Assembly (NCBI GenBank): GCA_024692955.1
Contig: JAILLW010000097.1
Location: 1 to 44,033 of the forward strand
Reading direction: 5' to 3'
DNA from: Lachnospiraceae bacterium
GTDB lineage: Bacteria > Bacillota > Clostridia > Lachnospirales > Lachnospiraceae
Length of the DNA stretch: 44,033 bases
This document shows positions 8,894 to 17,754 of the stretch, one piece after another. A program made the position numbers and the translations under genes. The notes under the pieces were generated by a model. It made no database searches, was not told the DNA's origin, and was given only the letters and a program-made list of their open reading frames with translations. How positions within the stretch are numbered: the first letter of the stretch is position 1; every line of letters starts with the position of its first letter.

Positions 8894-9982
8894 ATGATTT
8901 CGAACCAGATCTTACAGAACACGATCGACGGACTGAAGAACATCTCCAGGGTCGAGTTTTCGATCCTTGACTCGGAGGGCAAGGAGGTGGCGACGACTCT
9001 CAGGGAGCCCGTATCCTACCGGGACGAGGCCGCGGAGTTCGCGAAGTCCCCGGCGGATTCCCAGGAGATCAAGGGCTGTCAGTATTTCAAGATCTTCGAC
9101 GACAATCTCGTGGAATATATCATGGTCGTGACCGGAAGCGGTGATGATGCCCATCTGGTGGGGAAAATGGCGGCATTTCAGATCCAGAATCTGATGATCG
9201 CCTATAAGGAGCGCTTCGACAAGGACAATTTCATCAAGAACCTGCTCCTTGACAACCTCCTCCTGGTGGATATCTACAGCCGGGCGAAGAAGCTCCGGAT
9301 CGAGACGAATGTGGACCGGATCGTCATGATCCTTGAGTGCCGCAATACAAGCGATATCAACGTGCTTGAGACGGTACGGTCCTACTGCAGCTCCACCGGA
9401 AAGGATTTCGTGACCGCGGTGGACGAAAAGGACATCATCATCGTGAAGGATCTTTCGGAAGGCTCCGCGCCGAAGCAGATCGAAAAGGCCGCGGCGGCTC
9501 TTCTTGAAAGCCTGAAAAAGGAAGGCCTCCGGAATATCCATATTGCCTACGGCACCGTGGTATCGGAGCTCAAGGAAGTTTCCCGCTCCTATAAGGAAGC
9601 GAAGATGGCCATGGATGTCGGGAAGATCTTTACGGATACGAGAGAGCTCATCGCCTATGAAGAACTGGGGATCGGCCGGCTGATCTATCAGCTTCCGCTT
9701 CCCTTATGCAAGATGTTCATCCGCGAGATCTTCGGCGATTATTCCCTGGACAGCCTTGACGAGGAGATGATCACCACCATCAACAAGTTCTTCGAGAACA
9801 GCCTGAACGTGTCCGAGACCTCCAGACAGCTCTTCATCCACAGGAATACCCTGGTATACCGTCTCGACAAACTGCAGAAGACCACGGGGCTTGACCTTCG
9901 CATCTTTGACGATGCGATCACGTTCTACATCTCCCTGATGGTTGATAAATACATGAAGTTCATGGAGAGCTTCGAATTCTGA
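8894..9982 (+). CDS. CdaR/PucR-like transcriptional regulator
   Basis: 362 residues. The C-terminal part (about 297-362) matches the PucR/CdaR helix-turn-helix: NVSETSRQLFIHRNTLVYRL is the characteristic stretch. The middle (about 130-280) resembles the degenerate GGDEF-like domain of this family, with the SYKEAKMAMDVG helix near its end. The N-terminal 100 or so residues look like a sensor domain (FSILDSEGKEVATT, YFKIFDD) whose ligand cannot be named. The start ATG has AGAGGG 8 nt upstream. The gene heads a tightly packed series and lies 33 nt before ftsE, so it may regulate the ftsEX unit or itself; this is inferred from position only. Confidence 0.85.
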   Translation: MISNQILQNTIDGLKNISRVEFSILDSEGKEVATTLREPVSYRDEAAEFAKSPADSQEIKGCQYFKIFDDNLVEYIMVVTGSGDDAHLVGKMAAFQIQNLMIAYKERFDKDNFIKNLLLDNLLLVDIYSRAKKLRIETNVDRIVMILECRNTSDINVLETVRSYCSSTGKDFVTAVDEKDIIIVKDLSEGSAPKQIEKAAAALLESLKKEGLRNIHIAYGTVVSELKEVSRSYKEAKMAMDVGKIFTDTRELIAYEELGIGRLIYQLPLPLCKMFIREIFGDYSLDSLDEEMITTINKFFENSLNVSETSRQLFIHRNTLVYRLDKLQKTTGLDLRIFDDAITFYISLMVDKYMKFMESFEF

Positions 9983-10015
9983 GATATCTGATGTAAAAGG
10001 AGAAACAGGAGATTT

Positions 10016-10753
10016 ATGCCCAAAGAGAAGAAACAGAAACTTCGCCTCAATCCGAACGGCGATATCATCACATTGGAAAATGTGAGCAAAGCATATGCTT
10101 CCTCCAACTCCCCGGCGCTTGACGGAATCGATCTTCGGATCAAACGGGGGGAATTCGTTTTTATCATCGGGGATTCCGGCTCCGGCAAGTCCACCCTGAT
10201 CAAACTTCTTTTAAGAGAACTGGCCCCCACGGGCGGAAAGATCATGGTCATGGGAGAGGACGTCGGGAAGCTCCGCCATTACAAGATCCCCAAATACCGC
10301 AGGAATATCGGGATCGTATTTCAGGATTTCCGCCTTTTAAAGGACCGGAACGTCTATGAGAATGTAGCCTTCGCGCAGCGGATCATTCAGGTCTCGAATA
10401 AGGAGATCAAGAGGAACGTGCCCAGCATCCTGGCTACCGTGGGACTGGCCGGAAAATACAAGGCAAGGCCCCGGAACCTCTCCGGCGGCGAGCAGCAGAG
10501 AGTGGCCATCGCAAGGGCTCTTGTGAACCGTCCGGCGATCCTTCTTGCGGACGAGCCTACCGGAAATCTGGATCCGGATACCACCTGGGAGATCATGAAA
10601 CTCCTCGAGCAGATCAACGAAAACGGCACGACCGTCCTGATGGTGACCCATAACCGGGAGATCGTCGATACGATGAAGAAGCGCGTGGTGACCATGAAGA
10701 AGGGCGTCATCGTGAGCGACGAAGAGAAAGGCGGCTACGTGCATGAAGATTAA
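10016..10753 (+). CDS. ftsE: Cell division ATP-binding protein FtsE
   Basis: 245 residues. ABC ATPase with Walker A GDSGSGKST (52-60), Q-loop VFQDF (101-105), signature LSGGEQQR (155-162), Walker B ILLADEP (175-181) and H-loop His212. FtsE dimers bind FtsX, and ATP hydrolysis is transmitted across the membrane to activate a peptidoglycan hydrolase at the septum. A lysine-rich extension of about 17 residues precedes the ABC core compared with the usual 220-230-residue FtsE. Two purine-rich ribosome-site candidates lie before the ATG. The 3' end overlaps ftsX by 11 bp, indicating translational coupling. Confidence 0.96.
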   Translation: MPKEKKQKLRLNPNGDIITLENVSKAYASSNSPALDGIDLRIKRGEFVFIIGDSGSGKSTLIKLLLRELAPTGGKIMVMGEDVGKLRHYKIPKYRRNIGIVFQDFRLLKDRNVYENVAFAQRIIQVSNKEIKRNVPSILATVGLAGKYKARPRNLSGGEQQRVAIARALVNRPAILLADEPTGNLDPDTTWEIMKLLEQINENGTTVLMVTHNREIVDTMKKRVVTMKKGVIVSDEEKGGYVHED

Positions 10754-11642
10754 TACATTCTTTTATACGATCAAACAGGGCTTTCTGAACATCTTCCGGA
10801 ACAAGATGTTCTCGCTTGCCTCCATCGCGACCATCGGTGCCTGCCTCTTTCTTTTCGGTCTCTTCTACGGTGTGGTGATGAACGTTCAGCATATCGTCAG
10901 GTCCATTGAGACCGGCGTTTCCGTATCCGTGCTTTTTGACGAGGATATCACCCCCGAGCGGATCGCGGAGATCGGGGACCTCATCGACAAGCGTCCGGAG
11001 GTGGCAAAAAAGGAATTTATCTCGGCGGATGAGGCCTGGGCGGAATTCAGTAAGGAATATCTCGGCGAATACGCGGACGGTTTTCCGGAGAACCCCCTCG
11101 AAGGCTCCGACAGCTACAATATTTATATGGCCGATATCTCGATGCAGCCTGCACTGGTGTCCTATCTCCAGAGTATCCAGGGGATCCGGCAGGTGAATTA
11201 TTCCGAAATGACGGCTTCCACCCTGACCGGCGTGAACGAGATCATCGTCTATATCTCCGCCGGGATCATCGCGATTCTGCTCGCGGTCTCCGTATTCCTC
11301 ATCAGCAATACGGTCACCATCGGCATCTCGGTCCGCAGGGAGGAGATCTCGATCATGAAATACATCGGGGCGACGGACTATTTCGTCCGCTCTCCCTTCG
11401 TTATCGAGGGTATGCTGATTGGCGCGATCGGGGCGTTCATCCCGGACGCGATCATCTATTTCCTCTACGGAAAGCTGATCTCCTATGTGAAAGGGGAATT
11501 CAGCTATATGCCGGACCGGATCATGACCTTCCTTACCGTGGACGAACTCTTCCGGACCCTGCTTCCGGTATCCTTTGCCATCGGCGTCGGGATCGGCTTT
11601 TTCGGAAGTATCATGACGGTGCGCAAGCATCTTAGGGTATAA
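10743..11642 (+). CDS. ftsX: Cell division membrane protein FtsX
   Basis: 299 residues. Four membrane segments are visible at about residues 22-45, 170-195, 220-242 and 265-290. The region between the first two (about 50-165) is the extracellular domain that in known systems contacts the hydrolase partner. The N-terminal amphipathic stretch (MKINTFFYTIKQGFLNIFRN) and the C-terminal FtsX/MacB-type permease core (EEISIMKYIGATDYFVRSPF) are typical. The gene starts inside ftsE and is followed after 7 nt by the M23 peptidase, which is therefore its probable periseptal partner. Confidence 0.96.
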   Translation: MKINTFFYTIKQGFLNIFRNKMFSLASIATIGACLFLFGLFYGVVMNVQHIVRSIETGVSVSVLFDEDITPERIAEIGDLIDKRPEVAKKEFISADEAWAEFSKEYLGEYADGFPENPLEGSDSYNIYMADISMQPALVSYLQSIQGIRQVNYSEMTASTLTGVNEIIVYISAGIIAILLAVSVFLISNTVTIGISVRREEISIMKYIGATDYFVRSPFVIEGMLIGAIGAFIPDAIIYFLYGKLISYVKGEFSYMPDRIMTFLTVDELFRTLLPVSFAIGVGIGFFGSIMTVRKHLRV

Positions 11643-11649
11643 AATCAAA

Positions 11650-12876
11650 GTGGTGAAACGATCACGAAAGATCTTCTGCATAATCCTGATCCTTATGCTT
11701 TCTTTCCTGTGCGCGAAAGAAGGCTTTGTCCGTTATACCTATGCGGAACAGCTGACCAATGAGAGTATTCAGAAAAAGGAAAAGGAGATCAAGCAGCTCC
11801 AGAGCGAGCAGCAGCAGCTGAAGAACGGCCTCAATGACGTCAAGAAGATGAAGGCGGCCCTTGAGGCTTCCAAGAATGACCTCGACCGTTATGTGACGGA
11901 GCTCGATAACAACCTCGCCTCCATTCAGGAGCGGATCGCGGAACTGGGCGATCTCATCACCGAGAAGGAAGGGCAGATCGAAGAGCGGACGGAGGAGCTG
12001 AACGAGGCGATCGCGGTTCAGACGGCCCAGTATGAGGCCATGAAGAAACGTATCAAGTTCATGTATGAGCGCGGCGATACGATGTATGTGGAGCTTCTGC
12101 TTCATACCGGCAATCTCGGAGAAACCCTGAACAAAGGGGAATACATCGAGAAGCTTTCCGCCTATGACAAGCGGAAGCTGGATGAATACGTGGCCTACAG
12201 CGAATACGTGAAGCTCTGCAAGGAGATCCTCGAAGAGGAGAAGCAGACGCTGGACGAGGCGAAAGCCGCGCAGGAAGCGGAAGAGGAAAATGTAAATGAA
12301 CTGATCGAGGCCAAGGAGGCGGAGATCACGAGGGTAAGCGCGGATATCGCGCTGCAGAGCGAAGCCATCAAAGAGTACGAAGCGGATATCGCGGCGCAGA
12401 ACGAGACGATCCGTCAGCTGGAAGCCGCGGTGGCCGCGGAACGGAAAGCCCTGGAGGAGGAGAACCGCAGGAAATACGACGGCGGCGTCTTTAAATGGCC
12501 GGCACCTTCCTACACCAGGATCTCCGACGACTACGGAACCAGGATCCACCCGATCCTCGGGATCGAGAAATTCCACAACGGCATCGATATGGCTGCCCCG
12601 GGAGGGAGCCCGATCCTGGCTGCCTACGACGGAAAGGTCGTGGCCGCGGCCTACAGTGCCTCCATGGGGAATTATATCATGATCGATCATGGCGACAGCG
12701 TCTATACGATCTATATGCATGCTTCCGCCCTTTATGTTTCGCAGGGGCAGGAGGTATCCCGGGGACAGAAGATCGCGGCGGTGGGCACCACCGGACGGTC
12801 CACCGGCAATCATCTTCACTTTTCGGTGAGGAAAAACGGAGAATACGTAAATCCTTGGAGCTATCTCGGAAGATAG
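11650..12876 (+). CDS. EnvC-like coiled-coil M23 peptidase, probable FtsEX-controlled hydrolase
   Basis: 408 residues. A signal peptide or signal anchor (residues 7-32) is followed by two long coiled-coil blocks (about 35-130 and 190-272) and a C-terminal LytM/M23 domain (about 280-408). Zinc ligands H309, D313 and H390 and catalytic H357 and H388 are all present (motifs HNGID and HLH). Unlike E. coli EnvC, whose LytM domain is inactive and only stimulates amidases, this one should be a working peptidoglycan endopeptidase. Other Gram-positives pair FtsEX with coiled-coil CHAP (PcsB) or NlpC/P60 (CwlO) enzymes. The start is GTG at 11650 or the adjacent GTG at 11653; only a weak upstream AGGG is seen. 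Position right after ftsX supports the partnership. Confidence 0.92.
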   Translation: MVKRSRKIFCIILILMLSFLCAKEGFVRYTYAEQLTNESIQKKEKEIKQLQSEQQQLKNGLNDVKKMKAALEASKNDLDRYVTELDNNLASIQERIAELGDLITEKEGQIEERTEELNEAIAVQTAQYEAMKKRIKFMYERGDTMYVELLLHTGNLGETLNKGEYIEKLSAYDKRKLDEYVAYSEYVKLCKEILEEEKQTLDEAKAAQEAEEENVNELIEAKEAEITRVSADIALQSEAIKEYEADIAAQNETIRQLEAAVAAERKALEEENRRKYDGGVFKWPAPSYTRISDDYGTRIHPILGIEKFHNGIDMAAPGGSPILAAYDGKVVAAAYSASMGNYIMIDHGDSVYTIYMHASALYVSQGQEVSRGQKIAAVGTTGRSTGNHLHFSVRKNGEYVNPWSYLGR

Positions 12877-12898
12877 CCCCTGTTTCGGGAGCAGAAAA

Positions 12899-14215
12899 AT
12901 GGATTATCGGAATATGAACACGGTTCCGCCCGCGGCAGGGCCGGAGCAGAACGAAAAGAATAAGAACGGGAAAAGGCAGGGGATCCTCATCGGTATCCTG
13001 ATCGGTCTTCTGATCGCTCTTTTTCTGGTCCTTTGCGTAAAAGCGGGGACATGGGTCCTTTCAAGGATCCCACGGAAAAGCAGCGCGACTGTGGCGGGCA
13101 CGGACCTTCCCGTGATCGGAAATGACGCCCTGAAGAAGATCCGCTCCATCGAGAAGCTCATCGGCGCGAACTTTTATCAGTATAATGACGAGGTCACGAC
13201 CTCCGGGATCGAAGACGGGATCTACCGGGGGATCATCAATTCCCTGAACGATCCCTACGCGGAGTATTTTTCCGCGAAGGAACTGGAGGGCGAACTGAAT
13301 GACATCGAAGGGATCTCCTACGGCATCGGCGTGGTGGTATCCGTGGATGAGGAGCTCCGCATGCCGGTGGTGGTAAGCGTCGTGGAAGGTTCTCCCGCGG
13401 AGGAGGCCGGGGTGAAATCCGGTGACATCATCTATGAAGTGGAGGGAGAATCCACTTACGGGATCAGCCTTTCCAAGGTCGTATCCAAAGTGAAGGGCCT
13501 GGAAGGGACCACGGTAAATCTCACTTTTTACCGGGAAGGCGAGGAGGACTACCTGCATATGGACATTATGCGGAAGCATCTGATTGAGACCCGAAGCGTG
13601 GCCTACGGGATGCTGAAACCCGAGGAGATTGACGGCACCGAGGGGATCGGCTACATCGCCATCGAAACCTTTGACGAGGCGACCACCGATCAGTTCGCCG
13701 AGGCCCTTGCGGAGCTGAAGGCGAAGGGAATGCGGGGACTCATTCTGGATCTTCGCTACAATCTCGGCGGCGACTTCAATGCCTCCGTGGAGATCGCCCG
13801 CTCGCTTCTTCCCGCGGGAATGATCGTATATACGGAAGACAAGAACGGAAACCGCAAGGAATATACCTGTGACGGAAAGCGGGAATTCGACATGCCGCTT
13901 GTGGTGCTGGTAAACGAATATACGGCTTCGGCCTCCGAGATCCTCTCCGGAGCGATCAAGGATCATAATAAGGGAACCATCGTCGGGGTCACCACCTACG
14001 GAAAGGGCATCGTTCAGCGGATATTCTCTCTGGAGGACGGCTCGGCGGTGAAGCTTACGATCTGTGCCTACTTTACTCCTTCCGGGAATAACATCCAGGG
14101 TACCGGCATCACCCCGGATGTCGAGGTGGAATTTGACCGGGAGGCCTATGACCGGGACGGCACGGATGCGCAGATGAACAAGGCCATCGAGATCATAAAA
14201 GGAAAGCTGGGGTAA
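12899..14215 (+). CDS. S41 carboxy-terminal processing protease (CtpA-like)
   Basis: 438 residues. A lysine-rich cytoplasmic N-terminus, one transmembrane helix (about 28-50), a PDZ domain (about 135-215, with GSPAEEAGVKSGDII) and an S41 protease domain. The Ser/Lys dyad is S344 (in TASASEI) and K369 (in TYGKG), 25 residues apart as in E. coli Prc. Such proteases act outside the membrane and trim or degrade envelope proteins; CtpA/Prc enzymes in several bacteria control levels of wall hydrolases. Its place directly after the M23 peptidase (22 nt gap, GGGAG before the ATG) makes that hydrolase or FtsX-associated factors plausible substrates, but this is inference. Confidence 0.93.
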   Translation: MDYRNMNTVPPAAGPEQNEKNKNGKRQGILIGILIGLLIALFLVLCVKAGTWVLSRIPRKSSATVAGTDLPVIGNDALKKIRSIEKLIGANFYQYNDEVTTSGIEDGIYRGIINSLNDPYAEYFSAKELEGELNDIEGISYGIGVVVSVDEELRMPVVVSVVEGSPAEEAGVKSGDIIYEVEGESTYGISLSKVVSKVKGLEGTTVNLTFYREGEEDYLHMDIMRKHLIETRSVAYGMLKPEEIDGTEGIGYIAIETFDEATTDQFAEALAELKAKGMRGLILDLRYNLGGDFNASVEIARSLLPAGMIVYTEDKNGNRKEYTCDGKREFDMPLVVLVNEYTASASEILSGAIKDHNKGTIVGVTTYGKGIVQRIFSLEDGSAVKLTICAYFTPSGNNIQGTGITPDVEVEFDREAYDRDGTDAQMNKAIEIIKGKLG

Positions 14216-14218
14216 AGA

Positions 14219-15193
14219 ATGAAAAAGAACCTGATCATACATCTTGTACTTATCGGAGCGATCCTCATCATTGCGGGGGTCGCGATCTTCCGGCTCTATC
14301 GCTGGAATAACAGCGGCACTTCGGATCCGGAGGCGGATATCGAGCAGATCGATCCGGAGGAATTCGACATCGAGACACTGGACATGATCATTCCGATGGA
14401 TGCCTCCCGCTTTGAGGGACATGAGGATGACGGACAGCTCACCATCCTCTGCATCGGCAACAATCCCTTTACGGATGAACGCGGAGAAAAAGGGCTCGCG
14501 AACCTGATCGCAAAAAAGACGGGAGCCACCGTTTACGACGCAGCCTTTCCCTATTCGGGGACAGCCTATCATAACGTTCCGATCAATCCGAACTTTCCCT
14601 GGGATCATTTCAACCTGCCTTCCATCGCGGAATGCCTGAGAGCCGGAGTCTTTACCTCTATGGAATCCGCCATCAATTATATGGAGGATCCGGCCCTTTA
14701 CCGGCCGGGGCTGGATGCCCTCGAGGCCGTGGATATGGAGAAGGTGGATGTGCTGATCATCATGTATGACAGCACGGATTACAATTCCGGAACCCCCTGT
14801 GACAATGAGGATGCTCCTCAGGATCTGGCGGCCTTTACCGGCGGACTCCGCTATTTCCTCGATACGGTGAATACGGCCTGGCCCCATGTGCGGACCTTCG
14901 TAATGACACCGACCTATGCGCAGTATCAGGACGAAAACGGGGAGCTTCACAGCGGAACGGTCTACGATGCCGGAAACGGCCCTCTTCCGTACTATGTACA
15001 AAAGGAGATCGATGCGGTGGTGGGAAGCGGGGTCTCCATCGTGGATAATTATTACGGAACCATCAATGAAGACAATTACGAAGAATATATGACGGATCAT
15101 ATGCATTACAATGATGCGGGGAGGGAACTCCTCGCTGACAGGATCAGCGACATCATCAACAATAAGATGTCCACCGTAAAGAGTGCGGGGTAA
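14219..15193 (+). CDS. Membrane-anchored SGNH/GDSL-like protein, nucleophile replaced
   Basis: 324 residues with one N-terminal membrane segment (about 5-26), an acidic linker, and an extracytoplasmic alpha/beta domain. Block I, which in SGNH hydrolases reads G-D-S, here reads G80-N81-N82-P (LTILCIGNNPF), while the C-terminal block V is kept as D293-H-M-H296 followed by YNDAGRELLADRI. The middle contains a VDVLIIMYDSTDY strand that fits block III. The fold call is therefore reasonable, but the usual serine is missing, so it may be a non-catalytic binder or use another residue. The gene begins 3 nt after the S41 gene and abuts the CotH gene, so its product probably acts on the same wall polymer or protein partners. 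Confidence 0.7.
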   Translation: MKKNLIIHLVLIGAILIIAGVAIFRLYRWNNSGTSDPEADIEQIDPEEFDIETLDMIIPMDASRFEGHEDDGQLTILCIGNNPFTDERGEKGLANLIAKKTGATVYDAAFPYSGTAYHNVPINPNFPWDHFNLPSIAECLRAGVFTSMESAINYMEDPALYRPGLDALEAVDMEKVDVLIIMYDSTDYNSGTPCDNEDAPQDLAAFTGGLRYFLDTVNTAWPHVRTFVMTPTYAQYQDENGELHSGTVYDAGNGPLPYYVQKEIDAVVGSGVSIVDNYYGTINEDNYEEYMTDHMHYNDAGRELLADRISDIINNKMSTVKSAG

Positions 15194-17155
15194 GTGACTT
15201 TGATGAAGCCGGGAAAGAAAAACAAAGGACGGAACGCCGTTCATCAGGGCAGGAAGGGAAGAGACGGGATACTGCCTCTTTTTCCTGCGGCATTCCTTGC
15301 GGCGTTTCTTACCGCCGGGCTTTTCGAAGTGGCGGGACACGCAGCGGCGCTTCCTTCGCCCTCTCCGGAATTGCCCTCCGCAGCACCTTCCGCGATTCCT
15401 TCCGAAGCACCTTTTGGACTGCCGGCTCAGACGGCATCCTCTCCGGCAGCACCTTCCGATGCGCCTTTTGGACTGCCGGCTCCGACATCTCCTTCCGCTT
15501 CACCGGATATGACCGGTATCGGCGCGGGCATGGATACCGCGGGCTATGTGCCCCCGACCTCCACGCCGGATCCGGTATCTTATTCGACGGTCTTCTTTCA
15601 TGAGATCGGTCTTGAAGCCCTGATCCCTGCAGCGGGCGGGAGCTTTGTTTCCGTGGGAATCACGCCTGCGGGAGGGGAGAGCTTTCTTTTTCTGCCCTCG
15701 ATGGCTTCACCGGATGCCCTGATCCTGAACTATAAAGGGAACCTCTGCGACCTTGAATTTGAGGACGGAACGCGGATCATACCGGGGGCTTTGGTGAACC
15801 CTGGCCCTTATCTTTCGGAAGCCTCCCCGGACGGCAGCCGGAGCCTCACCCTGCATCTTAAAAAAGACGGCTCCGACATACCGCTCACAATCCGTGTGAT
15901 CGCATCTTCCGGGATTTCCGGCGTCTTTCTTATGAGCGCGGATCCGGTAAAAGAAGGCAGGGAATTCGTGGAGAAGTTTAAAGGGAACAAGACCGGCGGC
16001 TCCATGATCATGATGACCGCTGCAGGCGCTCCCGTATACGCGGGTGCATTAAGCCAGATAAAAACCCGCGGAAATACGACCTTTTTTGCGGACAAGAAGC
16101 CTTATCAGATCAAGCTTGCCGCATCTGCCGACCTCACGCTCACCGATGAAAAGAACGCCTCCAAAACATGGCTCCTTATCGCCAACGCCTTTGATCCGAC
16201 ACTGCTTCACAATACCGCGGCCTTCCATGCGGCAAAGGCTCTCGGCATCAACGCACCCGACGGCGTGCCCGTGGACCTTTATTACGACGGACAGTACCGC
16301 GGAAACTATCTTCTTTGCGAAAAGGTGGAGACCGGTAAAGGCCGCGTGGAGATCGCGGATCTTGAAAAGGAGAATGAAAAAGCAAACGCTCCGGTGAAGC
16401 TCGAAGACCTTCCGACCGCGAAGGGAACGAACGCTTACGGCGGAGCATATCAGTATGTAAAGAACATGAAGGATCCTTCGGACATAAGCGGAGGCTATCT
16501 TCTGGAGCTGGATGCCGTCTATTATGAGTCCGAGCGGAGCTGGTTCATGACCTCGACCGGTATGCCGATCGTCGTGAAAAGCCCCGAAAACTGCTCCGAG
16601 AACGAGATGATCCATATCTCGGAATATATGGAACGGGTATTGCGCGCCGCCATGAACGGGGGAACGGAGCCCGTAACAGGCGAAAAGGTCTGGGATCTTG
16701 CGGACCTTGATTCCTTCGCATCCTACTTCGTTCTTCAGGAAATGACGAAAAATGCGGATGCCTATACGAGTTCGACTTACTTTTTCCTCGACCGGGGCGG
16801 AAAACTCACGGCGGGGCCCGTCTGGGACATGGATGATTCCTATGGCGTGCGGCAGGATATGGCGGACGCTTCCGGGTTTGTGGGGATGCTCTTTATGGAG
16901 CCTTTTATGAACCTGCCCGATTTTAAGCGCGCGGTAAAGAACTGTTATCAGAAGAATCAGGGCGTGGTCAAAGGATCGCAGATCGATGCGCTCGCCTCCG
17001 AAATAACTTCTTCCGAAAAGATGAACCGGATCCTCTGGAACGGAAAGGATATCCGTTACAGGGAGTCCGCCACCTGGAAAGAGGACATCGCATATATGAA
17101 GCGGTTCGCATCTTCACGCGGCTCCTGGCTCGGCGGGAAATTCGCAAACTGGTGA
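15194..17155 (+). CDS. CotH-type secretory protein kinase
   Basis: 653 residues if the GTG at 15194 is used (650 from the ATG at 15203; GGGG at 15187-15190 does not decide between them). A basic N-terminus and a hydrophobic segment (about 26-50) direct export. A Pro/Ser/Ala-rich spacer runs to about residue 130, a beta-rich region to about 270, then the CotH kinase domain to the end. Recognisable CotH motifs are KTRGNTTFFADKKPYQIKL, the GNYLLCEKVETGKGRVEI strand pair and VWDMDDSYG with D545 and D547. CotH proteins are Fam20C-like kinases; Bacillus CotH phosphorylates spore coat proteins outside the usual cytosolic context. Here the gene directly abuts the SGNH gene, and the target is unknown. 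Confidence 0.88.
   Translation: MTLMKPGKKNKGRNAVHQGRKGRDGILPLFPAAFLAAFLTAGLFEVAGHAAALPSPSPELPSAAPSAIPSEAPFGLPAQTASSPAAPSDAPFGLPAPTSPSASPDMTGIGAGMDTAGYVPPTSTPDPVSYSTVFFHEIGLEALIPAAGGSFVSVGITPAGGESFLFLPSMASPDALILNYKGNLCDLEFEDGTRIIPGALVNPGPYLSEASPDGSRSLTLHLKKDGSDIPLTIRVIASSGISGVFLMSADPVKEGREFVEKFKGNKTGGSMIMMTAAGAPVYAGALSQIKTRGNTTFFADKKPYQIKLAASADLTLTDEKNASKTWLLIANAFDPTLLHNTAAFHAAKALGINAPDGVPVDLYYDGQYRGNYLLCEKVETGKGRVEIADLEKENEKANAPVKLEDLPTAKGTNAYGGAYQYVKNMKDPSDISGGYLLELDAVYYESERSWFMTSTGMPIVVKSPENCSENEMIHISEYMERVLRAAMNGGTEPVTGEKVWDLADLDSFASYFVLQEMTKNADAYTSSTYFFLDRGGKLTAGPVWDMDDSYGVRQDMADASGFVGMLFMEPFMNLPDFKRAVKNCYQKNQGVVKGSQIDALASEITSSEKMNRILWNGKDIRYRESATWKEDIAYMKRFASSRGSWLGGKFANW
15398..15487 (+). 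repeat. Duplicated 36-bp segment in the Pro-rich linker of the CotH gene
   Basis: Copies at 15398-15433 and 15452-15487, 54 bp apart, both encoding P-S-E/D-A-P-F-G-L-P-A. High nucleotide identity suggests recent duplication in frame. Confidence 0.75.
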
Positions 17156-17191
17156 CATTCAGGATCTTACAGAACCGGAAAAGGAACAGGC

Positions 17192-17716
17192 ATGAACGGA
17201 AAGTGGAAAGAGATCCGTTATCTGGTCATCGATGTGGACGGCACGATGACGGATTCCGGAATCTATTATGACGAACACGGGAATGAACTGAAGCGTTTCA
17301 GCACCCGGGACGCCGCAGGATTTTTTGCGGCGCATAAGGCCGGGATATCCCTCATCGTGCTAACGGGCAGGGAATGCGCGGCCACCACGCGGCGCATGGA
17401 GGAGATGAAATTTGATCATATCTTCCAGAAGGTGAGGGACAAGAAGGCTTTTCTCGCGGAATTTATGAAGGAACACGGGATCCGCAAAGAGGAGATCGGC
17501 TATATCGGGGATGATCTGAACGATCTTTTGCCCATGGAGCTTTGCGGATTCATCGCCTGCCCTTCGGATGCGTGCGAGGAAGTGCGGGCGGCCGCCGATA
17601 TCATCGGTGCCTCCAAAGGAGGTTACGGTGCGGTAAGGGACTGCATCTTCCTGCTGCTTAAGGCGCGCGGGGAGTATGAGGAGGCCGTAACGGGTCTCTA
17701 TGACAGCGGAAAATGA
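17192..17716 (+). CDS. KdsC-like HAD phosphatase
   Basis: 174 residues, the size of KdsC. HAD motif I is D14-V-D16-G-T, the threonine/serine motif lies in LIVLTGRE, and motif IV is GDDLND (106-111). KdsC-type enzymes lack a large cap and act as tetramers, dephosphorylating 3-deoxy-ulosonic acid 8-phosphates or related sugar-acid phosphates (KDO, KDN, neuraminate types). AAAGGAA lies ahead of the ATG. The gene is followed by a glycosyltransferase and an aldolase, which supports a role in making an acidic sugar for a surface polymer. No KdsA (PEP-using synthase) or CMP-sugar synthetase is present in the window. Confidence 0.88.
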   Translation: MNGKWKEIRYLVIDVDGTMTDSGIYYDEHGNELKRFSTRDAAGFFAAHKAGISLIVLTGRECAATTRRMEEMKFDHIFQKVRDKKAFLAEFMKEHGIRKEEIGYIGDDLNDLLPMELCGFIACPSDACEEVRAAADIIGASKGGYGAVRDCIFLLLKARGEYEEAVTGLYDSGK

Positions 17717-17754
17717 GGACCCTGCCGGGAAAGGACGGGGCTCCGGGAGGAAGA

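Noticed and set aside
13061-15340. Long minus-strand open frame (759 codons) opposite the S41 and SGNH genes
   Set aside because: Mirror of a high-GC coding strand; its translation is rich in His/Arg/Ile without domains, and the + strand genes here have clear catalytic motifs.
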